Shown here piece by piece: positions 37,141-48,619 of a stretch of DNA of 64,000 bases. The position numbers were made by a program, and so were the translations under genes. The notes below the pieces were generated by a model. The model ran no database searches, had not been told where the DNA came from, and saw nothing but the letters and a program-made list of their open reading frames with translations. The DNA comes from Trichobilharzia szidati (taxonomy: Eukaryota; Platyhelminthes; Trematoda; Strigeidida; Schistosomatidae): the NCBI GenBank assembly GCA_944472155.2, contig OX235277.1:11976804-12040803 (forward strand). Direction: 5' to 3'. The number at the start of each line of letters is the position of its first letter. The stretch's first letter is position 1.

Positions 37141-38257
37141 TAATAATAATTTGCTTTATTCCAAAACAGTACTTGTGATACAGAATGGAATTCGCAGCAT
37201 TTTTACTACAGTATTGCATCCAGTTAGTACATTATCAATAAATAGAATTCTACATAGATTAAGGAAACCACAGTTCATTATTACAACAATACATTGGCAT
37301 GTTCAGTAGCAAAGGTAAAGCTGAACATTGTTTGAAGGAGTTATAAAAGTGGGAGCTGTCTTATTAACAGGCGTAAGCGAGAGGAAGAGACAAAGCAGCA
37401 CATAACGGAAAAAGAAGAGAGAGAAAAGGAAAAGAAAGAAAATGTTGTACCTATTGATGATGTGGGTTGGAAAGACGAGATACAGTTGTTCTACTGACTA
37501 TTTAATAAGTTATAGGTATCACGCCTAATGCTTTCTTTATCACACAGAACACGAGCTAAGTAGGGTATGGTTGAGTTTTTGTACTTGCTGGTGCGAGCAT
37601 ATAGTTTTCTATATTGGCTTCTGGTTTTACCTGATGAGATGCAAGGGGAGAGTTGTGAATGGAGAGTGAGTTAGATAAAGTGGATTTGGCCCATTTTTCA
37701 CATGAGTCCATGTGCCTGTCAACCAGAATATTAACAAGCTGGTTAAGTGGCACGTTGCTTACCCTGCTGACAACATTTAACATCCTGCGTAATATGTTAT
37801 AGTCTTTCTTCAGTAGCCCAGGAAAAACTAAGGGGGAACAATAGAGAATAATAGGCAGGATGCGAGAATTAACGAATTGTAGGAGTAAGGGTTGGGTAAT
37901 ACCAGAATGTTTTAACTTCCTAATGTAGAAGGCAAGACGGAATATTTTCTTAGAAATTGCTAAGATATGAGACGACCAGGAGAGATCAGCAGATAGAATG
38001 ACACCTAGGTATTTAATTTCCGATTTAGTTTCTATTTCAGTGCCGTCGATGTTGCATACCTCGTGAGAGCCAAACCAGTTTGTTTTGGTCAGATTTATGC
38101 CTAAAGGTGAAATTGACTGTTTGGCATTTGGAGGGGTTTAGGGTTAGACCATTTTCCTTGGACCACTGGCTGATTTCTGACAGAAAGTCATTAAGTTTAG
38201 AGAAGTCGCTTTGACATTTGATAGGCAAAGATACAGACAAATCGTCAGCGTTTTTTT
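37141..38257 (-). mobile_element. LINE C: 5'-truncated relative of LINE A
   Basis: From 38257 downward the sequence starts inside motif C (ADDLSVSLPI) and continues WSKENGLTLNPSKCQTVNFT, KYLG-like and MLNVVSRVSNVPLNQLVNIL segments to the 3' end at 37141-37210 (GCTGCGAATTCCATTCTG). Fragments 38037-38240 and 37556-37783 are separate frames. No intact RT. Its 5' junction is fused to a PLE endonuclease fragment. Confidence 0.85.
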
Positions 38258-38465
38258 ATGTTCGGCTAGTCTGACTGCCCCTGTTCTATTAGTTTGACCT
38301 ATGTATTTGACCTGACATTCATTGCAGGGTATTAGATAAACTCAATTGTTTTGCTTTAAAGGCTCCACAGGATCTTTTAGCCGACAAAGCTTGGTTCTAA
38401 TTGAGTTTGTGGGTTTGAATTCCAGCCACTTTTATTCCTGCCTTGTTAAGAGTTCAAGTTTTAAA
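38258..38465 (-). mobile_element. PLE GIY-YIG fragment
   Basis: Minus strand reads LIPCNECQVKYIGQTNRTG followed by AVRLAEHK: the KYIG-x-T-x-R core and EH of the GIY-YIG fold. It stops at an A-run that joins LINE C in its YADD motif. Upstream (38350-38460) LSAKRSC and other residues are degraded. Confidence 0.75.
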
Positions 38466-38479
38466 GTCGTGTTATTACA

Positions 38480-38600
38480 ATTGATTTGATTATGAACAAT
38501 AAATTTTGTTCGAAACGTCATCCAGTAAATAATACTGTTTCACTCTGTGATACATCTAATAAACAAACTAGTATGGCAAGTAATTGTTTTTATATGCGAC
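38480..38600 (+). repeat. Repeat family 3, plus-strand copy
   Basis: Contains GATTATGAACAATAAA, TTTTGTTC, GAAACGTC and ATCCAGTAAATAATACTG. The GAACAA/TTGTTC pair is an exact 6-bp stem directly before GAAAC-GUC. Confidence 0.6.
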
Positions 38601-38604
38601 CTGG

Positions 38605-39165
38605 AGGATTCCACTAGTCACTTATTATTCATCTCTCATGTTTGTTAACGAGCTCCGTCTCCAAGTCACAAACCAGCTCTATGAAAGAAGTGACTGTATT
38701 CCTCACGTTTGAGATCTCCGCAACTGAATAAAAGTTGCATACAGTCCGACGCGCGCTTGACAACAGTCTTTCAGCCAGCCTCACAAAAGTAAATATGATC
38801 ACGCTGACCCACCTATTGTAACGATGATTATACTTGGCTTTATTGACTATCAGTTCCTCACGGCTCGTGCTCTAAAAGTCATGCTCTGTGGCAACGGCCC
38901 TGTGAGACCTTACAACATCGAACTCCAGCTGCATTTGTTTTGCGGAAGCTGCAGCTACCCCACGGAATCATCGTTGCCACCCATTATAACCAACTGAGAC
39001 CACATCATCCAGCCACCTGAAGGGAAGTGTAAAACCTATCTCAACCGCCACCTGCCATCAGCCGCTATGAGATGAGGCTGAAAAGGGAAGAGCATATCCA
39101 ATACCTCAGCCAGGTAATGATGATAGTCCCTCGATAATAGAGAAGGTGATATTATTATTATTAAT
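38605..39165. other. No gene; GC-richer block of unknown nature
   Basis: 38640-39110 is clearly richer in G+C than its surroundings but has no open frame with a recognisable motif. It ends in an (ATT)n run that belongs to the 3' end of the adjacent SINE. Confidence 0.35.
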
Positions 39166-39390
39166 TCCTTCTAGTTCCCAGTGAAATATAGGGCTTCAAG
39201 CTAGAGGCTTGAGGTTTCTGTAGCAGTGTTTATTTTTACAGGATTGGGTTGCTAGCCTCATACCCAACCTTTCCTCTTTACCAGCTTTATTTGTGGCTTA
39301 GTGAGGTAAAGGCGTGTGTCCACCTCGAATCGAACCCCTGACAATGTGCATGGTCGGCGAGCGTCCTAACCACTGTGTCACCGAGGCTTG
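39166..39390 (-). repeat. tRNA-headed SINE, type A
   Basis: Minus strand: head GGTGACACAGTGGTTAGGAC, B-box region GGGGTTCGATTCG, body CTCACTAAGCCAC, and tail GAAGCCCTATATTTCACT followed by GGGAACTAGAAGGAAT and (AAT)n. The tail plus (AAT)n is the form of an RTE LINE 3' end. Confidence 0.85.
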
Positions 39391-39463
39391 CGCGCGAAGT
39401 AGGGCTCGAACCCATGACCCTGAGATTAAGAGTCTCATGATCTACCGACTAAGCTAGCCGGGC
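39391..39463 (-). tRNA. tRNA-Lys(CUU)-like pseudogene
   Basis: The minus strand folds as a tRNA. A perfect anticodon stem TGAGA/TCTCA encloses CTCTTAA, giving anticodon CTT. The D region is GCTTAGTCGGTAGATC and the T loop TTCGAGC. The acceptor stem has mismatches (C3-C70, C7-T66) and the T stem one (A49-C65), and D-arm bases differ from the usual AGCTCAGTCGGTAGAGC, so it is probably inactive. It abuts the head of the SINE at 39390. Confidence 0.75.
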
Positions 39464-39469
39464 AAGCGA

Positions 39470-40644
39470 AGATGATATATAGGAACAAAACCCCAAACAG
39501 ATGAAGCATCTTACATTGTCCTCTTCTTTCACCTACAGAAAAATAACTGGCATTCAGTTATCTGAGGCAAGAGGAACAACCACTTTTCAGACTTGATATC
39601 AGCAAAGAGAGAAAGACTGGGTGCTTGTATAGCCTTGACCCAAGCATTTTAATTTTTGAAATTTAGGTGAATACATATCCTTTCATAGCTCATGTTCTAC
39701 CTCCCTTTCTTTGTGTGACTGTGACAAGGGCCATTTCTCTATTGAGCCCAGTTCTATACTAGCACCTTTAATGTTTTTGACAACTGCTCACACGCTTTCA
39801 TTCATTCCTTACGTGATCTTTGCGATATCAACCTGCGATGTCAGACTCATCTTTTATTATTCAGGTTCCCGAGAAGAGCCTGACGTATGGTGATATTTGA
39901 ATGTCTACTCTCCATATACCAAGTCCTTATTCAGTTCCAGTTGTATTTCCGCTGAACAATGGTCACGTCAATGATTTTCTTATTCAAAGAGTTGCTCGTT
40001 GCTCACGCTTTCTAACGATCACATCTTCAGTATCCAAGTAAGGCAGATGTTGATGAAATTATAATTAATAATTAACCTATTCCTCAGGATTACACAACTT
40101 CTAACTATATAAAATGTTAATATAAATAAACTATTCGTTATCCTTATCACCACCTGCGTCAAATAATTATGCCATTTTTACCATTGACATTATCATTATT
40201 ATTATTATTACTATCATTTTAATTCTATTACATTTACAATGTTTAATATTTATCTTTCATTCCAAAAATTAGCCGTCATTGTCCGGAATATCATCTACAA
40301 AAATCTCTTTATGTATTAAAGTGAGGTTTGATGATCTCATCGAAAGCCAGATTGTCTATCTTATCTGTATTTTTTTGTATGTTGTATGAATTTTGTAGAA
40401 TGTCATCAGGAATACTAGTAAAGGAGAAGACTTGAAATAACCGTGGGTATATAAATAGACTGTAAGTTTTAATTTCTTTCAGTCATCACGTATTGGATAG
40501 ATAGATAGATTAGTATTTCGAATGAGTGGAAACAAGGCAAAGATGCCAGCTTGTATTACAGTTCAAATGAGTAAGTGCTGATGTATGAGAGTAATCAAGC
40601 TCATAATTGCAAATATCATGTGTTGGTTTGCAGAAATTTGATTA
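39470..40644. other. No gene recognised
   Basis: AT-rich; an (ATT)n run lies at 40193-40212. The frame at 39711-39893 has no motif. Confidence 0.45.
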
Positions 40645-40900
40645 CGAGTTGATAATAATAGGGAGAATCACTGGAAAACCTGAGAGTACTGAATACCTGT
40701 AACATTAGGAACACAATGTTCAACGAGGAGGCTTCTTTCAAGCCGCACAATCATATATGTATGTGTAGATTTTAAGAAATTATATCCTATGAGTAAATCG
40801 AATTATAGGTGTGAAAACGCAAAATATAAAAGTGTGCGATTGTAATCATAGTTAAATATCAAGTGTCAATTGGCAAAACAAATAATCTGACAAGACATAG
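40645..40900 (-). repeat. Repeat family 2 relic followed by PLE 3' tail
   Basis: 40645-40745 holds TGGAAAACCTGAGAGTACTG, as in family 2 copies. 40760-40900 resembles the PLE 3' UTR of 59330-59460 (AAGAAATTATATCC, GGTGTGAA, GTGCGATTGTAATCATAG) on the same strand. Confidence 0.5.
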
Positions 40901-40974
40901 TTCAACACTATCAATCACGCTGTGAAGATGGTTAAGCGATATCTTTTTTGATGTGATTGTGTTCTCTGAGCTGG

Positions 40975-41710
40975 ATAGTTAATTTGCGAAGCTTTCATTG
41001 CCCCCTACTAGGCAACATCTTTGACGCGTACTTCAATTTGAAGTAGCTTTCAGATTTCTCCACGAGTTTATTATTCATCTCTCCCAGTGACCTTGAACGT
41101 GATTGGTTGTTTTTGTGTGCTTTGACACCCTCTAGGCTACTTGTATTGGAACTGATTGTTTCCTTGACTTGAACTTTGCCCCTTTGTGTGTAGGGTTTCT
41201 TTGCTATCGGTTGATAAATTTTGACTATATCTATGTGTCTATTGATTGATGATTCACTGGAATATCAGGCTTCTAGAAATTCTCTATCATTCTTTGTGCT
41301 TCCTCTGTCCAATATTTGAACGTTGTCCCAGTCGAATTGATGTCCATGGTTGTCGACAACCAACAACGTTCAAATATTAGACAGAGGAAACATCAAGAAC
41401 GCTAGTGAATTTTTAGAAGCCTGTCTGGTATTCCAGTGAATCATCAATCAATAGACACATAGATATAGTCAAAATTTACCAACCGATAAGAAGGAAATCT
41501 CACACACACACTCAAGGGGTCATAGTTCAAGTCAAGGAGACAATCAGTTCCAATACAAGTAGCCAACCAATCACGTTCAAGGTCGCTAGGAAAGATGATT
41601 AATAAACTTGTGGAGAAATCTAAAAGCTCACTTCAAATTGAAGTATGCGTCAAAGATGTCGTCTAGTAGGGTGATGAAAGCTTCGCAAATTAACTATTCA
41701 GCTAGGAGAA
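40975..41710. mobile_element. PLE palindrome: two C-terminal/3' ends head to head
   Basis: Left arm 40975-41335 (minus) and right arm 41350-41710 (plus) are inverted copies of about 350 bp. The centre contains GTTGTCGACAAC. On each outward strand the arm reads NVQILDRG, then FLEA and INRHID-like residues, the usual C-terminal end of a PLE protein, followed by a 3' UTR. Both arms are truncated close to the same codon. Divergence between arms is modest. Confidence 0.8.
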
Positions 41711-41714
41711 CAAA

Positions 41715-42621
41715 ACCACATCAAAATCATCCACATGAGCTACAAATCTTCTGCATCATTTCCACGCGAAACCTTAAAACGAATTGCCACTCAAGTGGAA
41801 GTAGAATGGATAATGACGGGTTTACCTAACGAAAGTGACATAGTAACGAAACAGATTTTTAGGCAGTCATGCACCGAGCTAAAAAGTCTTCAGAAAATTG
41901 AATGAAGTCAGGATGTGAATCTGAAACCTTATTTTCAATCAAAATTTAGGGAACTAATAATACTGAAATAATTAATAGTGTTTCAGAGAAAGTCACTCAG
42001 CCGGAAGTTGTCAATACACATAGCTAGATATGCAAGCAGATAAACAATGCATATCAGGGGAAACTAGTGTTCTATTCTTTCTTCAGAAATGAGATTCTCA
42101 GTCAGTCAATGCACCAATATTATATGTTTAGGAAATGTCGGTAGTAAAAACACGTGGTTATGGGCATTCATTGGCAGTATATTAAAATTCGATTATCATA
42201 GTGGTCAACACCTCTGCTAGAATCATGCAAATCTTCTGGGATCAGGGATCCAGGGCTTATTCCACTGTGAAAAAAGCATAATTTTCATCATATTGTTTGT
42301 TCCCCTTTGTTTTGGGATTAATTTTGTACTTTAAATATTCTGCCATTTACTCCTAATCTCCTAATTTGCTTCACTGCAAACTGTTGATAGAGAGATACGC
42401 CCCAAATAAGACTTTGTGATGCTTCAACAATCACATTCTTATTGTGCCAGTTCTTAATACTTTCTTATTGTCTCTTCTTATCTCAGGGGAATACTTCTAC
42501 AAATAACGATAAGTAGAGGTAAAAACTTGTTTATCAAAAAGACATCTGTCTTCTTTCAGTAATTAAGTGAGAATTTCAGTATCATTCTATAGTTGAGAAT
42601 GCCAGTAACAAGGATATGCTT
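41715..42621. other. No gene recognised
   Basis: No supported feature. Confidence 0.45.
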
Positions 42622-42649
42622 AGAATTTAATTGATGGATGGTGTCAAGC

Positions 42650-42706
42650 AGTGGAATCCAGGATGCGCATTTCGTCCTATCTGGGATTCGTCCTCTGGAT
42701 GTGCCT
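42650..42706 (-). ncRNA. Hammerhead ribozyme motif, degraded core
   Basis: Minus strand: GGCACATCCAG, core AGGACGA in place of CUGAUGA, loop ATCCCAGATAGGAC, GAAA, TGCGCATC, CTGGATTCC. Helix I (ACATCCAG with CTGGATTC) and the cleavage triplet AUC remain. The altered core predicts no self-cleavage. Confidence 0.75.
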
Positions 42707-42821
42707 GCATTCCCCAGTGAGTGATGATGTTTCCACCAAGGCTTGAACCCAGTTCCCATAATTTCAAACGCCAAAGCGTTGTGCACTAGACCACTTGGAC
42801 CACGAAAGCCAGCTCTTGTGC

Positions 42822-42884
42822 AGGCACATCCAGATGATGAGTCTCAAATAGGACGAAATGCTCATCCTGAATTCCACTGCTGGT
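42822..42884 (+). ncRNA. Hammerhead ribozyme motif
   Basis: GGCACATCCAG, core ATGATGA, GTCTCAAATAGGAC, GAAA, TGCTCATC, CTGAATTCC. All parts of a type I schistosome hammerhead are in place except core C3, which is A; C3 pairs with G8 in the active site, so activity is probably lost. Confidence 0.8.
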
Positions 42885-43324
42885 CACCGTCCACCAATTA
42901 ACTTCTAATTGCACGCCCAGACATCGTCGTCAACCTGAAACCGAGCACTTCGGTTGAATCAATCTATATCTTAAATTCAATTAAATAAGGAGATTTTTAG
43001 TTTGAAATAGTATTGTAGCTGATCTCCATAGGATTTTTACACTGTATTCAAACTTGCTTAGACTGTAATAATAGATCACGTCATCTTCATTAAGAGAAAC
43101 CAGGGAACCAGCTGTCCGTATGCTTCATACTACGTCTACATCTTGTTGTATAATTTTTTATAAAGCTTTCCACCAACCAAACCATTTTTGACGTCGTTTA
43201 AAGACGCTGAAAATAACCACGAATAAATAGATATATTTACTGATAAGCTCAAATAGTAGTTAGGATTTCAAAACATTCAAATGGTATCAACTGTTCTTAG
43301 CATATAGGTACTACATAATGACAC

Positions 43325-43390
43325 GAAATAACATCAGTTGGAGAGATCGCTGAAAGCCAGTTTTGTCCTATCCTAGACATCTTCAGCTCA
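43325..43390 (-). repeat. Repeat family 2 copy with hammerhead-like remnant
   Basis: Minus strand: GAGCTGAAGATGTCTAGGAT, AGGAC, AAAAC, TGGCTTTCAG, CTCCAACTGATGTT. CUGAAGA...GGAC-aAAAC is one or two changes from a hammerhead core. Confidence 0.45.
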
Positions 43391-43429
43391 GGTTTCAGTA
43401 TAAAATGAACTTTTTAAGTTTTTTACAAG

Positions 43430-43695
43430 TGATGTAATTGTATCTTCTGACAACCATACTCATGATTGATTAATTTACTTCTTTACTGATCACTTTTATT
43501 AACTTGAAATTTGAGCTTTCTTGTCATGTGATTCACTTTTTATTAGTTGATAAATTTGGTCTATAGTAACTGTGTCTGTTAACTGCTAATTCACTTGAGT
43601 ACCAGACTTTTAGGAATTCCCTCCTGTTTTTCTACATTATCCCAATCAAATTGGCATCCATAATTGTCCACATGCATTGATGCGAAAGAAAATAG
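43430..43695 (-). mobile_element. PLE C-terminal fragment
   Basis: Minus strand reads HVDNYGCQFDWDNV followed, with a frameshift, by NRHS-like residues. 'FDWDNV' is the PLE C-terminal signature, as at 33945 (IDFDNIEII). No GIY-YIG core. Confidence 0.6.
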
Positions 43696-43929
43696 ATCAC
43701 GGCTGTAAAAACACAAGATATATGTTTTGATTGCTGTAATTCCATGTTAAGCGAGTCCTCATTTCATCACTTATTACTCACTTATTGAGCAGTGTCACTC
43801 ACTCCATGACTGTCAGTACTGACATGCTCATAATATGAAATCAGTCAGCGAATATTGAAAAACATGGAATTCCTTGTGTTCGTTTTAGATATATTCGTTT
43901 GTTAGTTTCATAAATTTCAACAGAATGCC

Positions 43930-44160
43930 ACAATAACCTGCGCCAGTAGTGCAGTGATAAAATGCTTGCTAGGCTCGTGAGTGATCTGCATTCGATCCTC
44001 GGTAAGGTTCACCCTTAGACTTCTCTTTTCCTATAGTAAGCCTGGTAAGGGATCTGGTTTAGACATGACTTTAAGAAAATAAACCCGTTTAACCAACACC
44101 AATACTGAAACTTCGGAGCTGAAGATTGAAGCCTTATTTTTTGATTGGAGTGCAAAAGGA
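43930..44160 (+). repeat. SINE type A, plus-strand diverged copy
   Basis: Head GCGCCAGTAGTGCAGTGATA with B-box-like ATTCGATCCTCG, tail CTGAAACTTCGGAGCTGAAG then ATTGAAGCCTTATTTTTT. The order matches type A; the frame 44015-44230 on the other strand is a shadow. Confidence 0.6.
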
Positions 44161-44164
44161 CAAA

Positions 44165-45574
44165 AAATGATAACCTGACAGCTGTGATATAAACATCTAA
44201 GAATTTGGATGAATTGTTATACAGAATCAAATACTACGGCAAAAGAGTTACATGGAGCAGCTATAGTTTTAATATTTCAGTAGAGAGAATCATCTTTGCA
44301 TTTCCTGGAGAAACCTTTTTTGGATATTTATCTTTTTTCATCAGAAAAGACTATAAGATACAGATCATCGTTCAAAATGCTTGTATGTCGTGATTGAAAG
44401 GCGAAAACAGCAGCTTTCCCTGACATCATTATTCTTGAGGTGAAAGTAACATTAGGCTTACTTCACTCTCTGTGTATCGTGTTTTCTGTCATGATTGTAT
44501 CAAAAGTGTATTTCAAAGATAGGTGATAATATTTGCGTTAATCAGCATATATACAGATATATCACTGTAAGTCCCAGATTAATCATTGATACAAGAAGCC
44601 TGTGAACGTGTGAGTGTTGTTAAACAGAAGGTATGACTTCAATAGTGATACGTTAAAATGATATGAAACTGACAGTTGTTGAACTCATACGATATATCTT
44701 AAAGTAATGCAGAAATTATGCTCAACAAATTTCATGGTCACCAGTTTATTCATTCGTTTCTTTTTTTAATATTGATGTGACATTATCAACAAAACTTTGA
44801 CATGAATATAAATCATTTCATTCTATTTTAGGAAAAAAACTAAGTGCATCATTCGTTTAACGGGCAATAAATGATTCGTTAGAAAAAAAATGAAAATGTC
44901 ACTTCTGTGCTAACAAATTCACAAGACACTGTCTCATCTGTTTACCCGGTGGCTTCAAGTTATGCCATTTTTTCACTTATTATTGATGTTAATGCATCTT
45001 AATAAACTGTTTAGCCGATCGTCTGAAATGGTTTACAAACAAGCACATTTTAATCTACCTCGCTTCTGATAAACACATGGAAAACCCTGGAATCAATTTT
45101 CCTCTGTAATATGGGATAACTGTTGAAGAATGAAATGCGATTTGATGTCCTCAGTTTATCATTCGGTTCAGCGCTTACAGCCAACAGAAATAGAAGCGAT
45201 TTCTCAGGCGACTACAAGGGGTATTAAGCGTGTATAGAGAAATTTCAACATACTTGCAAGGATTATATGGATTTCGGCTAAGAGAAACATAAAATTAGTA
45301 AACATTTATGACATGGGTGGACGTCGCAGGATCGTTTAAAGTTATCAATAGGCAAAGGATTTCAATTCTCTTCAAGTTTGCTGAAACCATCTCCATGAAG
45401 CGCCTGAAACCTGATTTATGCGTTCAGAAAGAAACAGTTTTCAGTCTTTCTTTGGGCTGGTAGCTGGATATTTTCATCTCTTTTTCATCTGAATACGTAA
45501 TGTTGAAAGTTTCCATTGTGTATGATCATTATTGTTCGGAATAGTGTTAAATAATATATATTACTGTATGCATA
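44165..45574. other. No gene; weak repeat 45300-45520
   Basis: 45300-45520 is a diverged partner of 22985-23300. Nothing else is recognised. Confidence 0.4.
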
Positions 45575-45770
45575 TGTTAATTGATGGATTTTTGTTTAAA
45601 AATGAACTCTGTGCAAGTATGTTAAAATTGTTTCTTTAGATATATTTAATAATGACTTTGGCCTGTAAGCAACTGATGAGAAGCCAATGAAATAAGCAGT
45701 GATGGTACCATTTTATTCTGCAAAAACTGTTGTTGTTCTTGCTTTATTCAAACTTAATAAACATTGATTA
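45575..45770 (+). repeat. Dispersed repeat, uninterrupted copy
   Basis: Runs from TGATGGATTTTTGTTTAAAA through AATGACTTTGGCCTGTAAGC and CAACTGATGAGAAGCC to GGTACCATTTTATTCTGC and TTGCTTTATTC. It is the empty-site reference for the solo LTR at 13749-14031. Other copies lie at 13545-13748 plus 14032-14095, and 23575-23665. Class unknown. Confidence 0.75.
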
Positions 45771-45774
45771 GAAT

Positions 45775-47429
45775 TTACACTCTGTTCATTGAGTTGACAT
45801 GAAATACTTGTATTAGAAATAAAGCAACACCTGTCACAGATATAGAGAAAATTCCAAAAACAAGAACAAAGAAGAATAATAGATACATAAAGCAAGTTAG
45901 GAAATATTGTGAATATATTAGCATGACAATTATTAGTAAATTTCACTTGAAACGCAATTCACTTCATAAGGCTTATTTCAGGTGCTTTTTTTCTCCTACC
46001 TATCCTGCTTCTTACTCCCACACCTGCCTTTCTGCTTGAAGAAATATACGTGAATTCATTTTCATCATGCTTCACAAGCTTTTAACTGTTATCTGGTGTG
46101 AGTTTAACTCAATAATTAAAACCCGAATATCACGTTTTTCCTATAACTTCTTTTTTAAGCCTCACGGTCATGTGCACATATTTGGTAGACACTAAATCTG
46201 ATTGAAATTTAATGGTCAGATTGTTTTTGGACTCACATTTTGAAGATATGCAATACCGATTTCCACCCTCCCCCCAAATAAACTTTACTAACGTTTCTGG
46301 AAGAGGAATGCTTTGAGCAATCTGAAAAAACATGTTTTGAAATTAATGCCTCACAAAACAGAGTTCAGGCTAAGTAGGTCGTTGATAGCCAGTTTATTGT
46401 GAAAGCATAGTTGTAATACAGTGAAATATTTCAGAGTTATTTTACTTATGAGGAATAACTACTTTTCAAAAGTGTTGCCGGTAAAAATAAACTATGCATG
46501 TGGTGGGGATTTTTGAGATAAATTATGCTTAATCCGATTATGAATTTTTCAGAAAAAAGTAGAGTCACAGGTGTAGGTCAAATTAGATAATTTCAGGAAT
46601 GTAGTGGAGATTGTTTCACTATAAATCTATTTTAGGCAACCTGGAAATATTGGGTAAGTACGTATAATAAGGCTTCTAATCCTAAGTAAACTTTATACAG
46701 TGGTATAAAGGCCAACGAATTGTATAGAATAACTCAAGATAATATGAACCTGAGAAGAAATTCAAATAGTTTGATGAAAGTAAATATCAAAATCCTTAAT
46801 TCGTGCAGTGTGGAGGCATTTGTGGATGCTAAAGCAGAGCGAAGCTGTGACAGTGGTTGTACAAATTATGATGATTGTACAATTTGAGCAGTTTTATTCG
46901 AAGAATTTGACATCTGGATGCTTTCTTCAAGTTAGTGGGAACGGAGTAAATATTGAGAACAGACTGTTTGGCTTAATCTGAAGATCTATCTTAGCTAAGT
47001 CATATAGTGTACAGCTACTTAATGTCTTTTTGACATCTTGACTTAGTTACAGAGTAAGATTTTTACGATCACATCACAACACCAACATAATTAACCTCAC
47101 ATAACATCAGTATTAAGTCAGTCATGCAGTTAGTTTAGTCCATAAGAATTATTAGTTTTAGGTATTAGAGGTAAGGCAAAAATAAGAGAATAATGGTCAT
47201 CAAAACAATTAGTTAGTACACATTGACAAGGGTGGAAATAATTACGGAATTGTAGACCATGTGATTCGTAAGGGTTAGTGACATGTTAACACATTATCCA
47301 GAAATTTGTAAAATAATGATGACTAAGAAAGATAGAATAACCAAGAAGAATTACGTGAGATAAAAACAAGTTTACTGAATCAGATGTCTTTGGTAGATAC
47401 CCAAATAATGTTATGTATAGCTCAATATT
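45775..47429. other. No gene recognised
   Basis: No supported feature; frames at 45713-45946 and 46130-46333 lack motifs. Confidence 0.45.
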
Positions 47430-47640
47430 AGGTCATTCCATCGATACAGGACATTAAGTTGACTCTAACAAAGTATTTTAGAGTTGTTTATCGTATTTCA
47501 TCCAGCCTCTCTTATGATCTACAAGTATGGCTTTTGCAATCAGCAGTGGCAATCGGAATTCATCTGAACAAGCGAAATATGTGTGATCAGAGAAAACTAT
47601 GCAGCCTCCTTCTTTCCTGTGGTCAATTAGGTAATATGTA
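47430..47640 (+). mobile_element. PLE C-terminal fragment
   Basis: Reads HSIDTGH, KYFRVVYRISSSLSYDLQV then AVAIGIHLNKRNMC, as in the C-terminal SGHSALLEKSFKVTYKIRS block at 29.2 kb. No GIY-YIG core remains. Confidence 0.7.
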
Positions 47641-47889
47641 TTAGGTGTTACAAACGACTTTCCTCTGCTCCTGTAATGATTTTTCGACTGTGTCATTTTA
47701 TTATAATCACTATTTCAGATAATTCAACTAACTCGTTTGTAAAACAAGCAACAAAGGTTAATAAAGCAGGATGACTTCATGAACGCATCAAATTTCGGTT
47801 GAACTCGTCATCTGAATACTCTATATACACAGATATATATACTTTTGAAATTACATTGGGAGATATAAGACTGATAAGTAAACAAACTA

Positions 47890-48420
47890 CATTGAATTAG
47901 TCATGCAGAAAGACAGGTGCGAATGTTTTCCACGTCACCTTCAAATAGGTAAAGGGAGAGGGAGTATGCGAGAGATTAAAATTAAGATAAAATGTATTAC
48001 GCTTCAATTACATCACTTAGACAAACAATTATTAGTCATTAGAGAATATAACAAGAATTGCAAACAGAGTAATATCAATAGTAGTAGTTATAATAATAAT
48101 AACAATGCTAATAATAATGTTGAAGAGAGTTAAGTTAATGTTACTGACAAAAGATAGTTTTAAATGAACCAAGAATAATAATAAGAGGTAGAATAATAAG
48201 TGTAACGTATTACCATGGTAGATTCAGAGTCACCACCATCTCCTTTTGTACACAGAGACTTGGTTTATAAAATCGAATTGCACAAGCCTTTGCAATTGCA
48301 AGCATCTTCTTGTTCCTTTGTCTGCTGACAACAGTAAATGACTTGACCGCGTCGACATCATGTCTGTAGTCCACAAGATGTAACTCGTTTGTATCTTTTG
48401 TGATTCCACTTAGTCATTCG
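47890..48420 (-). mobile_element. PLE C-terminal fragment and 3' UTR
   Basis: From 48420 down on the minus strand: HLVDYRHDVDAVKSFTVVSR, AIAKACAIRFYKPSLCVQK then VTLNLPW. LCVQK...LPW is the common PLE C-terminus (compare 29370 and 56240). The plus-strand frame 47903-48133 is a shadow of its 3' UTR. It lies tail to tail with 47430-47640. Confidence 0.75.
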
Positions 48421-48619
48421 ATTATTCTTAGTCATCATTATTTTACACATTTCCTGAATACACAATAACTCGTGACTAACTCATACTAATTAATTGAGTG
48501 ATCGTGAATTCAGTAAATAATCAATTATCACTCTTCCTTTCCATCTAAGATTATCATGTTGCTAACATCTACTGGGTAATTGTTTTGATGGCTTTTAACT
48601 TATCATTTTCATCCTCGTT

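Larger units (their letters stand above)
42622..42995. repeat. Composite hammerhead SINE (Sm-alpha type), 5' part inverted
   Basis: Order on the plus strand: hammerhead on minus (42650-42706), tRNA head on minus (42710-42803; B box GGGTTCAAGCC, A box TGGTCTAGTGC), hammerhead on plus (42822-42884), then tail on plus (CACCGTCCACCAATTAA, GCCCAGACATCGTCG, CCGAGCACTTCGGTTGAATC). A hammerhead inside a tRNA-derived SINE is the known schistosome Sm-alpha arrangement. The inverted junction is unusual and recurs at 61285-61587. Confidence 0.8.

Noticed and set aside
45675..45710. CTGATGAG followed by GAAA in a dispersed repeat, looking like a hammerhead core
   Set aside because: No helix II can form between the two boxes and no NUH site with a matching helix I is present.
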